Below, one piece after another: positions 18,571 through 28,083 of a DNA stretch of 64,000 nt. Below the pieces are notes generated by a model. That model did not search any database, was not told the origin of the DNA, and saw nothing but the letters and a program-made list of their open reading frames with translations. Location of the stretch: positions 1-64,000 of the forward strand of contig NZ_WOFO01000003.1 of NCBI RefSeq assembly GCF_010993705.1. Reading direction: 5' to 3'. Numbering within the stretch: position 1 is the first letter of the stretch; every line of letters starts with the position of its first letter. This stretch comes from Cyclobacterium sp. SYSU L10401. Lineage in GTDB: Bacteria > Bacteroidota > Bacteroidia > Cytophagales > Cyclobacteriaceae. Both the position numbers and the translations under genes were made by a program.

Positions 18571-18996
18571 ATGAAGTTTAGATCAGTAATTACTGCAGTT
18601 TGTGTTTCTTGTGCCATTTTGTTCTCTTCCTGTGAGGCAAACAAGGAAAGGGAAAATGATCATCAGGAAATGACGAATGAAGCAGAAGAAGAGACCAAAG
18701 AAGTATTTGCTGAGGCCAGGTCAGCCATTTCAAAAGAAACCTCAGAACTTGAAGCAGAGGTGGAAGAAATTAAAGCAGAAGTGAAGGAAAATCTGGGAGA
18801 ACCGGCCAATGAAAAAGTAGATCAATATTTGACCGAATTGGATAAGGGATTGAATGACCTGGAGATCAAATCCAGGGAATTTGAGAAGTCAACAGCGCAA
18901 AGAAGGGATCAAATTAAAATGGAATTTGAAAAACTCGAAAACGAAGTCGAATCCACCATAAGTAAGATTAAAAACGAAATTGAAAATGAAGGTTAA
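18571..18996 (+). CDS. coiled-coil lipoprotein, unknown function
   Basis: A 141-residue lipoprotein (ILFSSC lipobox, Cys near residue 21) whose mature part is almost entirely charged helix (EAEEETKEVFAEARSAISKETSELEAEVEEIKAEV). This predicts a long antiparallel or parallel coiled coil. No enzymatic motif is visible. It is monocistronic. AATCTTTG at 18421-18428 is one base off a -7 box but far from the start. Confidence 0.75.
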   Translation: MKFRSVITAVCVSCAILFSSCEANKERENDHQEMTNEAEEETKEVFAEARSAISKETSELEAEVEEIKAEVKENLGEPANEKVDQYLTELDKGLNDLEIKSREFEKSTAQRRDQIKMEFEKLENEVESTISKIKNEIENEG

Positions 18997-19478
18997 AAAG
19001 GCCGGACTTGGTTTCGTTTACCCCTATACATTTTGTTTAACGGGTGATAATTTTTAGGTTAAATTTTTTTAGATCGCCTAAGCCATTGTCTCTGAGGTCA
19101 CGGTGGGTGTCTGTTACACGGCTGCTCCCTGACTGGCGGTTCAATATGCTGCGATTGCCTGGCGCAAGTTGTATTTTCAGCTTGTGGTAACGCTTCCCTT
19201 GAGGAGTTTTTAGGAGCATGATCCTGATGAATTTTCCATCAGGATCTGTTCCACCTTATTTTTTTCTCAGTTTTATATCCATGGATTGGTCTGCGTTACT
19301 TTTTTTTCAGGAATCCAGGTTATTGGAGGTAAAATTAGGGATAGTACAACTATCTGTCCATTCATTCCATATATACCCCTCTAATAGAATAAAAAAATTA
19401 TCAAGTAATATTTTTCTTATTTTTAAGGTAATATTTATAGAATAAACCCTTTATCTGTTAAATATTACCTAAACCAAC
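18997..19478. other. gene-poor gap with one hairpin and a doubtful minus-strand reading frame
   Basis: About 480 bp. A 60-codon minus-strand frame (19219 to 19037) has a fairly normal amino-acid composition (KLKIQLAPGNRSILNRQSGSSR) and ends in a lysine-rich tail. It could be the 3' remnant of a lost gene, but nothing confirms it. A perfect 10-bp hairpin lies at 19220-19246. The right part is AT-rich leader of the next gene. Confidence 0.4.
19220..19246. repeat. perfect 10-bp inverted repeat
   Basis: GATCCTGATG (19220-19229) and CATCAGGATC (19237-19246) are separated by AATTTTC. About 12 bp downstream on the plus strand is a T-run, so a terminator or attenuator function is possible. Confidence 0.55.
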
Positions 19479-22259
19479 ATGATTAGATTTGTATATTTAT
19501 TTGTAATATTTTTATTAATTGATGTAACTGCAAAAGCCCAAACTACCATCAGGGGGAAGGTGCAGGACAAGGCCAGCAATGAAACTTTGCCTGGGGCCTA
19601 TGTTTTTATAAAGAATGCTGCAGGAGATACCTTGGCCAATACCTTTACAGACGACAGAGGACGCTTTGAATTTAACCGGCCAGCTGTCAATACCATTGAT
19701 ATCAGCATCAGTTTTGTGGGGTACGAAGACCTGCAACAAACCATAGAAAATTTATCCGGTAGAAACCTGGGCACTTTTAAATTGGTAGAGGAAGGGAGTT
19801 TGCTGGAAACCTACGAACTGGAAGGCCAGGCTATTTCAGGTGAAATGAAGGGAGATACGGTGTCCATGAACGCATCGTCATACCAGACCAGATCGCAGGC
19901 AAGTGCTGGTGAACTGATACGAAAGATGCCTGGGGTGGTCATGCAGGGAGGTACCATAGAAGTACAGGGCGAAACTGTAGGACGGGTATTGGTAGATGGA
20001 GAGCCCTTTTTCGGGGATGACCCTGCCATGGCATTACAGAACTTACCGGTGGATATCATAGACCGGATAGAGTTTCTGGATCAGTTGAGTGACCAGGCCC
20101 AATTAACTGGGTTTGACGATGGAGAAACCATTAAAACCATCAATATCATCACCAAAAAGGAAAAGCGGGGTGGAAAGTTTGGACGAATGTTTGCCGGATA
20201 TGGGACGAATGACAATTACCTGGTCGGTGGAAGCGTGAATTTTTTCAGCGAAGCCCAGCGCATTACCGCCCTTGGCTTAAGCAACAACATCAACCAGCAG
20301 AATTTTTCTGCAGATGACCTTTCAGGAGCGTTTGGGGGAAGTGATAACCGGAGGGGAGGCAGAGGACGTAGGGGCAATCCACTTACCACCAGGGAAAGAC
20401 CCGGAATTACCCATACCAATGCCATTGGGTTGAATTTTACCGACAAATGGGACGAAGGCAGGGCTAAAATTACCGGGAGTTATTTTTTCAATGAAAGTAA
20501 AAATTTCCTTAATCGAAATTCATCCCGGGAATACATCCTTCCAAGCGATAGCTTGCAATTATATGATGAGATCAGGAATAGTGAAATCAACAGCCAAAAC
20601 CACCGCCTGGACCTGCGGCTGGATTATGACATGTCCGAAAAGCATGCCATCATCTGGAGACCCCGCATCAGGTATGAAAAGGGAACCTCCTTTAACCTGT
20701 TATCTGCGCAAAACCTTTTTAACCCCACTACTCCGATCAATGAGACGGAAAATACCACCTCAGGCAGCAATGAATCCTTTCGGTTTTTAAGTGATTTTAC
20801 CTACAGGTATCAATTCAATAAAGAGGGGCGGACGCTTTCTGCTAAATTTGATACACGCATGGATGACCGAAGCAATGAGTCCCGGTTGGTTTCTGTCAAT
20901 AGAGACTACCAGACCGGCCTCAGGGATAGCCTCATTCAAAATTCCCTGGGAAGTTCAAGTTCCTTTAATTATGAGTTTGAAGTAGAATACACAGAGCCTA
21001 TTGCAGATCATTCGCAGGTAAGATTGGAATACGAAGTAGGCAATGATTTGGGCAACACCCTGCAGGAGGTCTCGCAGCGGGAAATGGAATCCACCCTTTT
21101 CGAACTGGATACCACCTTATCCAATGAGTTTGAAAATACTTACCTGCAACATGAACTTGGACTGGGGTATCGCTATAACAAAAACAAAATCAGGATATTC
21201 TCTTCTTTTGACTACCAGGTTTCGGTATTGGATAGCGACCGCCTGTTTCCCGGATTTGAAAACACCAACCGTACCTTCCGGAATTTTGTGCCCCGGATGG
21301 TATTTATTTATGACCCCAATGAAAACACCAATATCCGCATTTATTATCGCGGAGATACGGATGCTCCGTCGGTCAGGCAGTTGCAGGATGTGATAGATAA
21401 CAGCAACCCCATCCAGATATCAACAGGTAACCCCAATCTGGACCAGGAGTACGAGCACCGCTTGTTTACCCGAATCCGTAAAATAAATCCTGAAACCAAT
21501 AAGTCCTTCTTCATGTACCTTGGAGGTAGGATGACCAGCAATTACCTGGGCAATGCTACCTACATCGCAAGTAGGGACACCTTGATACAGGGAGATGTAT
21601 TGCTCAGGCAGGGTGGGCAGCTGAACCGACCGGAAAACCTGGATAATTACTGGGACCTGAGAAGCTACTTTTCCTTTGGCTTCCCCCTCAATTTCATGCA
21701 GAGTAACCTGAACCTCAGTGCCAGAGCTGGCGTTTCTAATCGGCCCGGGCTGATTAATGAACAAACCAACTACAATCGAAACATGTATGTGGGGCCGGGA
21801 ATAGGAATCAGTAGTAATTTGGGCGAACACATAGATTTCAATTTTTCTACCAGAGGAAATTACAATATCGTACGAAGTAGTTTACAGGAAAATCTGAATA
21901 ACAATTATTACACCCAAAGCACCCGCCTGGATTTATACTGGAATTTTGCCGGAGGGTTTTTTGTCAGTACCAATGTCAACAACCAGTGGTACCAGGGTTT
22001 AGGCGAGGATTTTGACCAGTCGGTCTGGCTGATGAATGCCGATCTGGGCTATCGGTTTCCTCCAACAGAGAATTTTGAACTGAAAATGACCGTATTTGAT
22101 TTGTTGAATCAGAATACCAGCATTGACCGAAATGTAACCGATGTATACATAGAAGATGAGCGCACACAGGTGGTGCAGCAGTTTTTTATGCTTACCTTAA
22201 CCTATAATCTGAAGAGCTTTGGCGGAGCAGGGGCTGGACCTCAGGGAATGGGAAACTAA
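19479..22259 (+). CDS. outer-membrane beta-barrel receptor with carboxypeptidase-like domain
   Basis: A 926-residue outer-membrane protein. A signal peptide (FVYLFVIFLLIDVTAKAQ) is followed by a regulatory Ig domain (about 22-110, TTIRGKVQDKASNETLPGAYVFIK), a plug domain (GELIRKMPGVVMQGGTIEVQGETVGRVLVDGEPFFGDDPAMALQ, INIITKKEKRGGKFG), and a long barrel. Residues about 275-310 carry a Gly/Arg-rich low-complexity insertion (RRGGRGRRG). The Gly-rich C-terminus (GGAGAGPQGMGN) resembles that of the gene at 12224-14749, suggesting a related paralogue. No SusD neighbour is present. The ligand is unknown. Confidence 0.85.
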   Translation: MIRFVYLFVIFLLIDVTAKAQTTIRGKVQDKASNETLPGAYVFIKNAAGDTLANTFTDDRGRFEFNRPAVNTIDISISFVGYEDLQQTIENLSGRNLGTFKLVEEGSLLETYELEGQAISGEMKGDTVSMNASSYQTRSQASAGELIRKMPGVVMQGGTIEVQGETVGRVLVDGEPFFGDDPAMALQNLPVDIIDRIEFLDQLSDQAQLTGFDDGETIKTINIITKKEKRGGKFGRMFAGYGTNDNYLVGGSVNFFSEAQRITALGLSNNINQQNFSADDLSGAFGGSDNRRGGRGRRGNPLTTRERPGITHTNAIGLNFTDKWDEGRAKITGSYFFNESKNFLNRNSSREYILPSDSLQLYDEIRNSEINSQNHRLDLRLDYDMSEKHAIIWRPRIRYEKGTSFNLLSAQNLFNPTTPINETENTTSGSNESFRFLSDFTYRYQFNKEGRTLSAKFDTRMDDRSNESRLVSVNRDYQTGLRDSLIQNSLGSSSSFNYEFEVEYTEPIADHSQVRLEYEVGNDLGNTLQEVSQREMESTLFELDTTLSNEFENTYLQHELGLGYRYNKNKIRIFSSFDYQVSVLDSDRLFPGFENTNRTFRNFVPRMVFIYDPNENTNIRIYYRGDTDAPSVRQLQDVIDNSNPIQISTGNPNLDQEYEHRLFTRIRKINPETNKSFFMYLGGRMTSNYLGNATYIASRDTLIQGDVLLRQGGQLNRPENLDNYWDLRSYFSFGFPLNFMQSNLNLSARAGVSNRPGLINEQTNYNRNMYVGPGIGISSNLGEHIDFNFSTRGNYNIVRSSLQENLNNNYYTQSTRLDLYWNFAGGFFVSTNVNNQWYQGLGEDFDQSVWLMNADLGYRFPPTENFELKMTVFDLLNQNTSIDRNVTDVYIEDERTQVVQQFFMLTLTYNLKSFGGAGAGPQGMGN

Positions 22260-22393
22260 AATGTGGGCCTTACTTCGGGCATTCGCCGAAAGAGATGCGT
22301 ATATTTACCTAAAACACCTCCATCCTGTGTAAGCACAATGCATTTGAATAGTAACCAACAAACAATAATTTTCAATATTAAACCCTCGAAAAA

Positions 22394-22798
22394 ATGAACA
22401 TTACCTTGTCAGAAGCGGAAAAAGTAGTTGAAGCAGCCAAAAAGAAAGCGGCTGCTATTGGAACAAAAATGGATATCTGCGTGGTGGATACAGGTGCCAA
22501 CCTTACGGCATTTGCACGTATGGATGGCGCCTGGTTAGGCTCCGTTGATATCAGCATCAAAAAAGCCAAAACAGCCATATTCTTTACCATGGATACGGCT
22601 GAGCTCAGCCCATTGGTTCAACCCGGATCTCCACTTTATAACATAGAACACTCCAATCAGGGATTGATCACTTTTCCGGGTGGTGTGGTCTTGAAAAATC
22701 AAGAGGGGACCATCCTAGGAGCAATCGGCGTTTCCGGGAGTACCGTAGAAGATGACCACGAGGTGGCTAAAGCAGGAGCCAAAGTCCTGTTGTCATAA
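22394..22798 (+). CDS. GlcG/HbpS heme-binding-family protein
   Basis: A 134-residue protein of the PF03928 (Haem_degrading/GlcG) family: MNITLSEAEKVVEAAKKKAAAIG, ICVVDTGANLTAFARMDGAW, SIKKAKTAIFFTMDT, FPGGVVLKNQEGTILGAIGVSGSTVEDDHEVAKAG. It has no signal peptide and is cytosolic. Members bind heme or small metabolites; the function here is unproven. It is a single-gene unit closed by a very strong terminator. Confidence 0.92.
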   Translation: MNITLSEAEKVVEAAKKKAAAIGTKMDICVVDTGANLTAFARMDGAWLGSVDISIKKAKTAIFFTMDTAELSPLVQPGSPLYNIEHSNQGLITFPGGVVLKNQEGTILGAIGVSGSTVEDDHEVAKAGAKVLLS

Positions 22799-22825
22799 AG
22801 GTCATCCCTACTTTAATCACACTTA

Positions 22826-22870
22826 CCTTCAGCAGGAATTTGGAACAATTCCTGCTGAAGGTTTTTTTTT
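22826..22870 (+). terminator. strong Rho-independent terminator
   Basis: CCTTCAGCAGGAATT (22826-22840) and AATTCCTGCTGAAGG (22847-22861) form a perfect 15-bp stem with a 6-nt loop, followed by nine T residues. Confidence 0.93.
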
Positions 22871-22927
22871 GATTGATATAAATAAAATATTATCTTGTCA
22901 GATACAAGTTATTAAACCCAATACAAA

Positions 22928-23461
22928 ATGACCGACCAGGAGCTTTGTCAGAAGCTTTATGAAGGGGACAAAAAGGCTTTTGATGGCATTTATCGGAAGT
23001 ACTGGGAAAGACTCTTTTTATATGTTTATAAAATATCTGGCGACAGGTACCAAAGCGAGGATATTGTCCAGGAAGTTTTTGTAAAACTTTGGCGGAGAAG
23101 GCAGGTCAGGAAGATCAATCAATTGGAAAATTATTTGTTTAAATCTGCCAAATATGGTGTTTCAAATCTGATAAGAGACAGGAGGATCAGGCTACCCTTA
23201 GAGGATTATATGGCTAACCTTGTGGAAGAAGTGAATGCAGATCTGTTGATAGAAGAAAAAGAAACCGAACGCATCATTCGGGAAAGTATCGGCAGCCTGC
23301 CCTCCAGGTGCCAGGAGGTCTTTATCATGAGTAGGGATGATTTTCAGAGCAACAAGGAAATCGCTCAACAGTTAAATCTTTCTGTAAGAACCGTGGAAAC
23401 CCAAATCCACAAGGCCCTGAAATTCATAAAAAAAAACCTTGGGCAAATTTATTTTTGGTAA
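22928..23461 (+). CDS. ECF sigma factor of PUL 1
   Basis: A 177-residue ECF sigma factor, Bacteroidota expansion type. Region 2 is ELCQKLYEGDKKAFDGIYRKYWERLFLYVYKI and SEDIVQEVFVKLW. Region 4 is LPSRCQEVFIMSRDDFQSNKEIAQQLNLSVRTVETQIHKAL. It opens the sigma-fecR-susC-susD cassette (22.9-29.7 kb) and should direct transcription of susCD when its FecR partner is relieved by substrate-loaded SusC. Unlike the sigma at 33332 it has no strongly hydrophobic C-terminal tail. Confidence 0.94.
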   Translation: MTDQELCQKLYEGDKKAFDGIYRKYWERLFLYVYKISGDRYQSEDIVQEVFVKLWRRRQVRKINQLENYLFKSAKYGVSNLIRDRRIRLPLEDYMANLVEEVNADLLIEEKETERIIRESIGSLPSRCQEVFIMSRDDFQSNKEIAQQLNLSVRTVETQIHKALKFIKKNLGQIYFW

Positions 23462-23649
23462 TCTCGTTTTGGAGAAACTATACCTTGAAAAGCATATTTT
23501 TCTAGCCTGATACTTTTCTTTTATTTTGAATTAACTCACTAAATTTATAATTTATTTTATTTTTTCCTATAGCAACAAGGAAAAATAAGCAATGGGCGTA
23601 CGTAATAGAACTTCCTTTTGTGTCTATCCTTTTAAATAGACCGTCAGGC

Positions 23650-24624
23650 ATGAGTAAACACCAGTTTTTAGCCCTTTTGGAAAAGCAGATCCGAGGTCTT
23701 ACCTCTGAAAGTGAAGACCGGCTGATTGATGCCATTTTTGAACGGATGGAAGGCAGGGGGATGCATTGGAAGCTGGATGCCAGTGCAGAAGAAGTCAGGG
23801 AGAGCATCAAAGCGAAAATAGACCTGGAGTTGAAGCCCCAAAAGGACTATTCATCAGTATCCGGAATTTTGAGGATAATGACTGTTAGCCTGGTTGGAAT
23901 ACTGATGATTGCCTTTATTTTAGTTCCTGCTACCGATGCTGAATTTTTTGCTCAAATGGATGAGCGGGTTACCAATGATAAGCAAAAGGCAACCATTACC
24001 CTAAAGGACGGTAGTAAGGTGCACCTTAACGTGAGTAGCAAATTGAGTTTTCCGGATCAGTTTGGATCCGACGAACGGAAAGTTTCCCTGGAAGGAGAGG
24101 CTTTTTTTGAAATAGCCCATGATGCCTCCCGCCCTTTTGTGGTCGAAGTAAATGAGGTAGAGACCAAGGTGTTGGGTACGGCATTCAATGTGAATGCCTA
24201 TCGTGACCATAAGGTGGAAATCGCAGTAGCCAGTGGCAGTGTAGGCGTTAGGGAAAATCAAAATATCAGGGAGGGAATGGAGCAATACCTGGTGTTGCGT
24301 CCAAGGCAAATGGCGGTAGTAGACAAAATAAACCATAACGTTTCGGTCGAATCCATAGATATAGACCACTACCTGGCCTGGCGTTCCGAGTCGATCAGTT
24401 TTGATTTGCTGCCCTTCGACAGGGTAGTGGAGCGACTGGAGGAAGTGTACAGCATGGAGATCGAATTGGAGGGATATAAGGAAGGTGACTGTCTGGTGAG
24501 GGCCAACTATATCAATAGAAGTCTTTATCATGTATTGTATAGCCTTAAGAACGTAGTGGAATTTGAATATGAATCCGGTGAAGGCAGAAACATGACATTA
24601 TATTATAAGGGATGTAAATTTTAA
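23650..24624 (+). CDS. FecR-family anti-sigma factor of PUL 1
   Basis: A 324-residue inner-membrane anti-sigma factor. A cytosolic N-terminal domain (about 1-75) is followed by one transmembrane helix (MTVSLVGILMIAFILVPA), the periplasmic FecR domain (KATITLKDGSKVHLNVSSKLSFPDQF, EGEAFFEIAHDASRPFVVEV, TKVLGTAFNVNAY) and a DUF4974-type C-terminal domain (ISFDLLPFDRVVERLEEVYSMEIEL). The ATG at 23650 (MSKHQFLALL) is preferred to an in-frame GTG at 23620. It should bind the sigma factor at 22928 and sense the STN domain of the SusC at 24742. Confidence 0.93.
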   Translation: MSKHQFLALLEKQIRGLTSESEDRLIDAIFERMEGRGMHWKLDASAEEVRESIKAKIDLELKPQKDYSSVSGILRIMTVSLVGILMIAFILVPATDAEFFAQMDERVTNDKQKATITLKDGSKVHLNVSSKLSFPDQFGSDERKVSLEGEAFFEIAHDASRPFVVEVNEVETKVLGTAFNVNAYRDHKVEIAVASGSVGVRENQNIREGMEQYLVLRPRQMAVVDKINHNVSVESIDIDHYLAWRSESISFDLLPFDRVVERLEEVYSMEIELEGYKEGDCLVRANYINRSLYHVLYSLKNVVEFEYESGEGRNMTLYYKGCKF

Positions 24625-24662
24625 CCGATAAAGAAGCCTATGGAAAAATAACCGGCAATGAA

Positions 24663-24688
24663 TCCGGAGCTGCGGTAACAGCCCCGGA
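24663..24688 (+). promoter_or_regulatory. hairpin between fecR and susC (PUL 1)
   Basis: TCCGG then GCTG (24663-24672) pairs with CAGC then CCGGA (24679-24688) with one mismatch and a 6-nt loop, 38 bp after the fecR stop. There is no T-run, so it is an RNA structure rather than a clear terminator. A second small palindrome, GGGTAGTACCC, follows at 24701-24711. Confidence 0.5.
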
Positions 24689-24741
24689 CTCTAGTGTAAC
24701 GGGTAGTACCCATCAACTATTAACAAAAAACATTTAAAATT

Positions 24742-27700
24742 ATGAAAATTAATTTACTAAGGCTAATTGTGTTTTACTCCAAACGAACCTTGAAGTATTT
24801 CCTGCTACAGATGCTGCTGATTCAAGCCATCATGGCAGAACCCTCTTCCAGTCAGGGACTGGAAGATTATCAGGTCACGCTAAGGGCCAATAACCAAAAA
24901 CTGGTCCGTGTGCTTTCCCATTTGGAGAAGCAGACCGATTTCATGTTTGCCTACAACCAGGAGGTAGCCAGGGATGATTCCCGGGTTACCTTAGACATGA
25001 CCGCAGATCTAAAAACCATCCTGCAAAAACTAACCGAGCAGGTGGATTTTGATTTCAAAAGAGTCAATGAAAATATTTTTGTTACCAGACACAAAGGTAT
25101 AGAAACCAATGCGCTGACCGATTATCTTTCAAACAATGAACTGCCTGAAGAAGAATGGGTTGAAATCTCGGGGACCGTGGTGGACGAAAATGGCCAGCCC
25201 ATACCAGGGGCAACAATCCTTGTGGAAGGAACCAATAAAGGAACCGTAACCGATATTGATGGCAATTTCAGTATTGATGCCGATGAAGGCGAGGTGATAT
25301 TGGTTTCTTTCATTGGTTACCAATCCCAAAGAATTACCGTTGCCAATCAAACCAATCTGGATATTGCCTTACAGGAGGACCAATCCAGTCTGGAGGAGGT
25401 AGTGGTAGTTGGTTACGGTACCCAGCGAAAAAGCGACCTGACAGGTGCGATTTCCTCCGTGACCAGCAAGGACTTGAAGGAAACGCCAGCAGGGAATTTC
25501 CTGGAGCAATCCCAGGGAAGGCTCGCAGGGGTGGACATCGTCCGGGCCAACGGCTCTCCTGGTTCTCCCGTACAAATCCGTATCAGGGGCAACCGTTCCA
25601 TCAATGCCTCGAATGATCCGTTGTATGTCATCGATGGTATTCCTACCAGTGCCAATATCAGTGATTTTAACCCCAATGATATTGAGTCCATGGAAGTATT
25701 GAAGGATGCCAGTGCGGTAGCCATTTATGGTTCAAGAGGTGCCAACGGTGTGGTTTTGATTACCACCAAAAGGGGAAAAACAGGAAAAGCGGTCATCAGC
25801 TACGATGGTTATTATGGGGTCAAGGAACCCATACAGGACCTGAACTTGATGGATGGGCAGGAATTTGCGGCTTATTCCAGGATTTCAAGGGGCTATGATG
25901 GAGATGATTCCAGCTTTGACAGTAATTTCCTGGCACCGCTGGAAATCGATAACCTGCAGGCAGGAAGATTTACCAACTGGCTGGATATGGCGATCCAGTC
26001 CGGAAGCCAGCAGGACCACCAGGTGTCTGTAAGTGGAGGAACGGATAAAATCAATTATTACGTATCCGGTTCCTTTTTCAATGAGGACGGCTATATTCCG
26101 GGCACCAATTTTGAAAGAACTTCGGTCAGGGTGAATCTGGAATCGCAATTGACAGATAAACTTCGGTTGGGCCTGAGTGGAACCGTTAGCCTCAGCGAGC
26201 GGAACCAGATGTCTAATGCGCCATACAACAATTCCCTGGGCTACTCCCCCCTGGTAGGACCTACGGACGAAGAAGGGAATTTTCTGGCTTTTCCCAATCC
26301 ACGGGAAGGACTGCTGGCCAATCCTTTGCTGAATTATCAACCCTACCAATATGTGGACGAGACCCGCAGGAACCGGATATTCGCCAATATTTTCGCAGAA
26401 TACCAGTTCAATGACCATTTGAAACTTCGTGTAAACTACGGACCTGACTTTAACATTGCGAGAAGGGGTAGGTATACGGGTAGGCTTGAAGGGAATATTA
26501 ATCAGGGATCTGTAGAGAACGATATGGATTTTGCCTATACCCAGGAAAACATCCTTTCTTACGACCGAACTTTTGGCAAACATGCATTGAATCTGGTCGG
26601 TTTGTTTTCCATTCAGGCCAGTCGATTTGAAGAATCGTCTTTATCCGGTCAGGATATACCCATTGAAAAATCCCTTTTTTATGACCTGGCCAGTTCTTCT
26701 ACCATTACAGGGATTGGCAGTTCCCTGGAAGATTGGGGCCTGATGTCCTATATGGGTAGGGCCAATTACCGTTTTGATGACAAGTTTCTCTTTACCCTTA
26801 CCGGTCGTGCCGATGGTTCTTCCCGCCTGGCAGAAGGAAATAAATGGGCCTTTTTTCCTGCATTTTCAGCGGGATATGTCCTTACGGAAGAGGAATTTCT
26901 ACAAGGTAGCCAGGTTTCTTTCCTGAAACTACGTGGAGGTTATGGAGAAGTTGGGAATACCGCAATTGATCCCTTTCAGACTTTGGGCGGCTTGGAACGT
27001 ACCACCTATATTTTTGGATCTAATGCTGGATTTGGGTATGGCAACGACCTTATTCCCAACCCTGATTTACGATGGGAAATCTCAAAAACAACCAATATAG
27101 GTTTAGACTATGGTTTCTTTGATGACCGAATCAATGGGTCCCTGGAGTACTACATCACCAATACCAGCGATTTGTTGTTAAACCGCCTTTTACCCATTAC
27201 CTCCGGCTACAACTCTGTTCTTCAGAACATTGGGAGTACCCGAAATTCGGGTTGGGAGCTTTCGGCCAATGCCAATGTGCTCAACCGGCCAAGTGGCTTC
27301 AGGTGGGATATCAACATGAATGTTTTTTCCAACCGCGAACAAATTACTGAACTGTTTGAAGGTCAAAGTGATGATGTGGGCAACCAGTGGTTTATCGGCG
27401 AGCCTGTCAACGTATTCTACAGCTTTGAACAAGGCGGCATCTGGCAATCCGATGAAGCAGATCGGGCAGCTGACTTTGGCCAGCAGCCCGGAGATATTCG
27501 CATCAATGATGTGAATGGAAGGGATGAAAATGGGGAACTGACCAAACAACCGGATGGCAATATCAACGCAGATGACAGAAAAGTCCTGGGATCTACCGTA
27601 CCCAACTGGTCGGGAGGATTGACCAACAGGATTTCCTTTAAAGGTTTTGACCTATCCGTGTTGGTTCATGCCCGCATGGGTCAAATGCTGAGGAGTGATT

Positions 27701-28071
27701 ACCATAACCTTGGAGGTAATAACTGGCAGGGCAGGTACAATTCCATCAACCATGACTATTGGACACCAGATAATCCCAGCAATACCATTCCATTGCCAAA
27801 TGCCGGGGATGCACCCCTGTATTCGGATGCAGTGCGGTATTTTGACGGATCTTATATCAAGATCCGGAACGTTGCCCTTGGTTACAATTTCAATGCGAAT
27901 TGGATCAGCAAATTGGGCATGAGTTCGGCCAGGATATATTCTACTGTAAACAATGCGTTCATTTTTTCGCCTTATTCCACGGTAGATCCTGAAACATCCA
28001 ATGGTATCGTTGGAGGGGGAAGTCCGCTCACCACGGCTACATACATATTTGGTTTGAATCTGAAATTTTAA
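24742..28071 (+). CDS. SusC/RagA-family TonB-dependent transporter of PUL 1
   Basis: A 1109-residue outer-membrane oligosaccharide importer. Layout: signal segment (about 1-37), STN domain (about 45-115) which contacts FecR, carboxypeptidase-like Ig domain (141-225, EISGTVVDENGQPIPGATILVEG), the SusC hallmark EEVVVVGYGTQRKSDLTGAI, plug domain with VDIVRANGSPGSPVQIRIRGNRS and NDPLYVIDGIPT, then a 22-strand barrel ending ATYIFGLNLKF. The STN domain with upstream sigma and fecR marks a transcriptional-regulation-coupled transporter. susD follows after 12 bp. Confidence 0.97.
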   Translation: MKINLLRLIVFYSKRTLKYFLLQMLLIQAIMAEPSSSQGLEDYQVTLRANNQKLVRVLSHLEKQTDFMFAYNQEVARDDSRVTLDMTADLKTILQKLTEQVDFDFKRVNENIFVTRHKGIETNALTDYLSNNELPEEEWVEISGTVVDENGQPIPGATILVEGTNKGTVTDIDGNFSIDADEGEVILVSFIGYQSQRITVANQTNLDIALQEDQSSLEEVVVVGYGTQRKSDLTGAISSVTSKDLKETPAGNFLEQSQGRLAGVDIVRANGSPGSPVQIRIRGNRSINASNDPLYVIDGIPTSANISDFNPNDIESMEVLKDASAVAIYGSRGANGVVLITTKRGKTGKAVISYDGYYGVKEPIQDLNLMDGQEFAAYSRISRGYDGDDSSFDSNFLAPLEIDNLQAGRFTNWLDMAIQSGSQQDHQVSVSGGTDKINYYVSGSFFNEDGYIPGTNFERTSVRVNLESQLTDKLRLGLSGTVSLSERNQMSNAPYNNSLGYSPLVGPTDEEGNFLAFPNPREGLLANPLLNYQPYQYVDETRRNRIFANIFAEYQFNDHLKLRVNYGPDFNIARRGRYTGRLEGNINQGSVENDMDFAYTQENILSYDRTFGKHALNLVGLFSIQASRFEESSLSGQDIPIEKSLFYDLASSSTITGIGSSLEDWGLMSYMGRANYRFDDKFLFTLTGRADGSSRLAEGNKWAFFPAFSAGYVLTEEEFLQGSQVSFLKLRGGYGEVGNTAIDPFQTLGGLERTTYIFGSNAGFGYGNDLIPNPDLRWEISKTTNIGLDYGFFDDRINGSLEYYITNTSDLLLNRLLPITSGYNSVLQNIGSTRNSGWELSANANVLNRPSGFRWDINMNVFSNREQITELFEGQSDDVGNQWFIGEPVNVFYSFEQGGIWQSDEADRAADFGQQPGDIRINDVNGRDENGELTKQPDGNINADDRKVLGSTVPNWSGGLTNRISFKGFDLSVLVHARMGQMLRSDYHNLGGNNWQGRYNSINHDYWTPDNPSNTIPLPNAGDAPLYSDAVRYFDGSYIKIRNVALGYNFNANWISKLGMSSARIYSTVNNAFIFSPYSTVDPETSNGIVGGGSPLTTATYIFGLNLKF

Positions 28072-28083
28072 ATTGTTCCTGAA

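Noticed and set aside
19218-19445. A 75-codon plus-strand frame before the receptor gene
   Set aside because: Its composition is Phe/Ser/Ile-rich, it lies across AT-rich leader DNA and a hairpin, and it has no recognisable motif.
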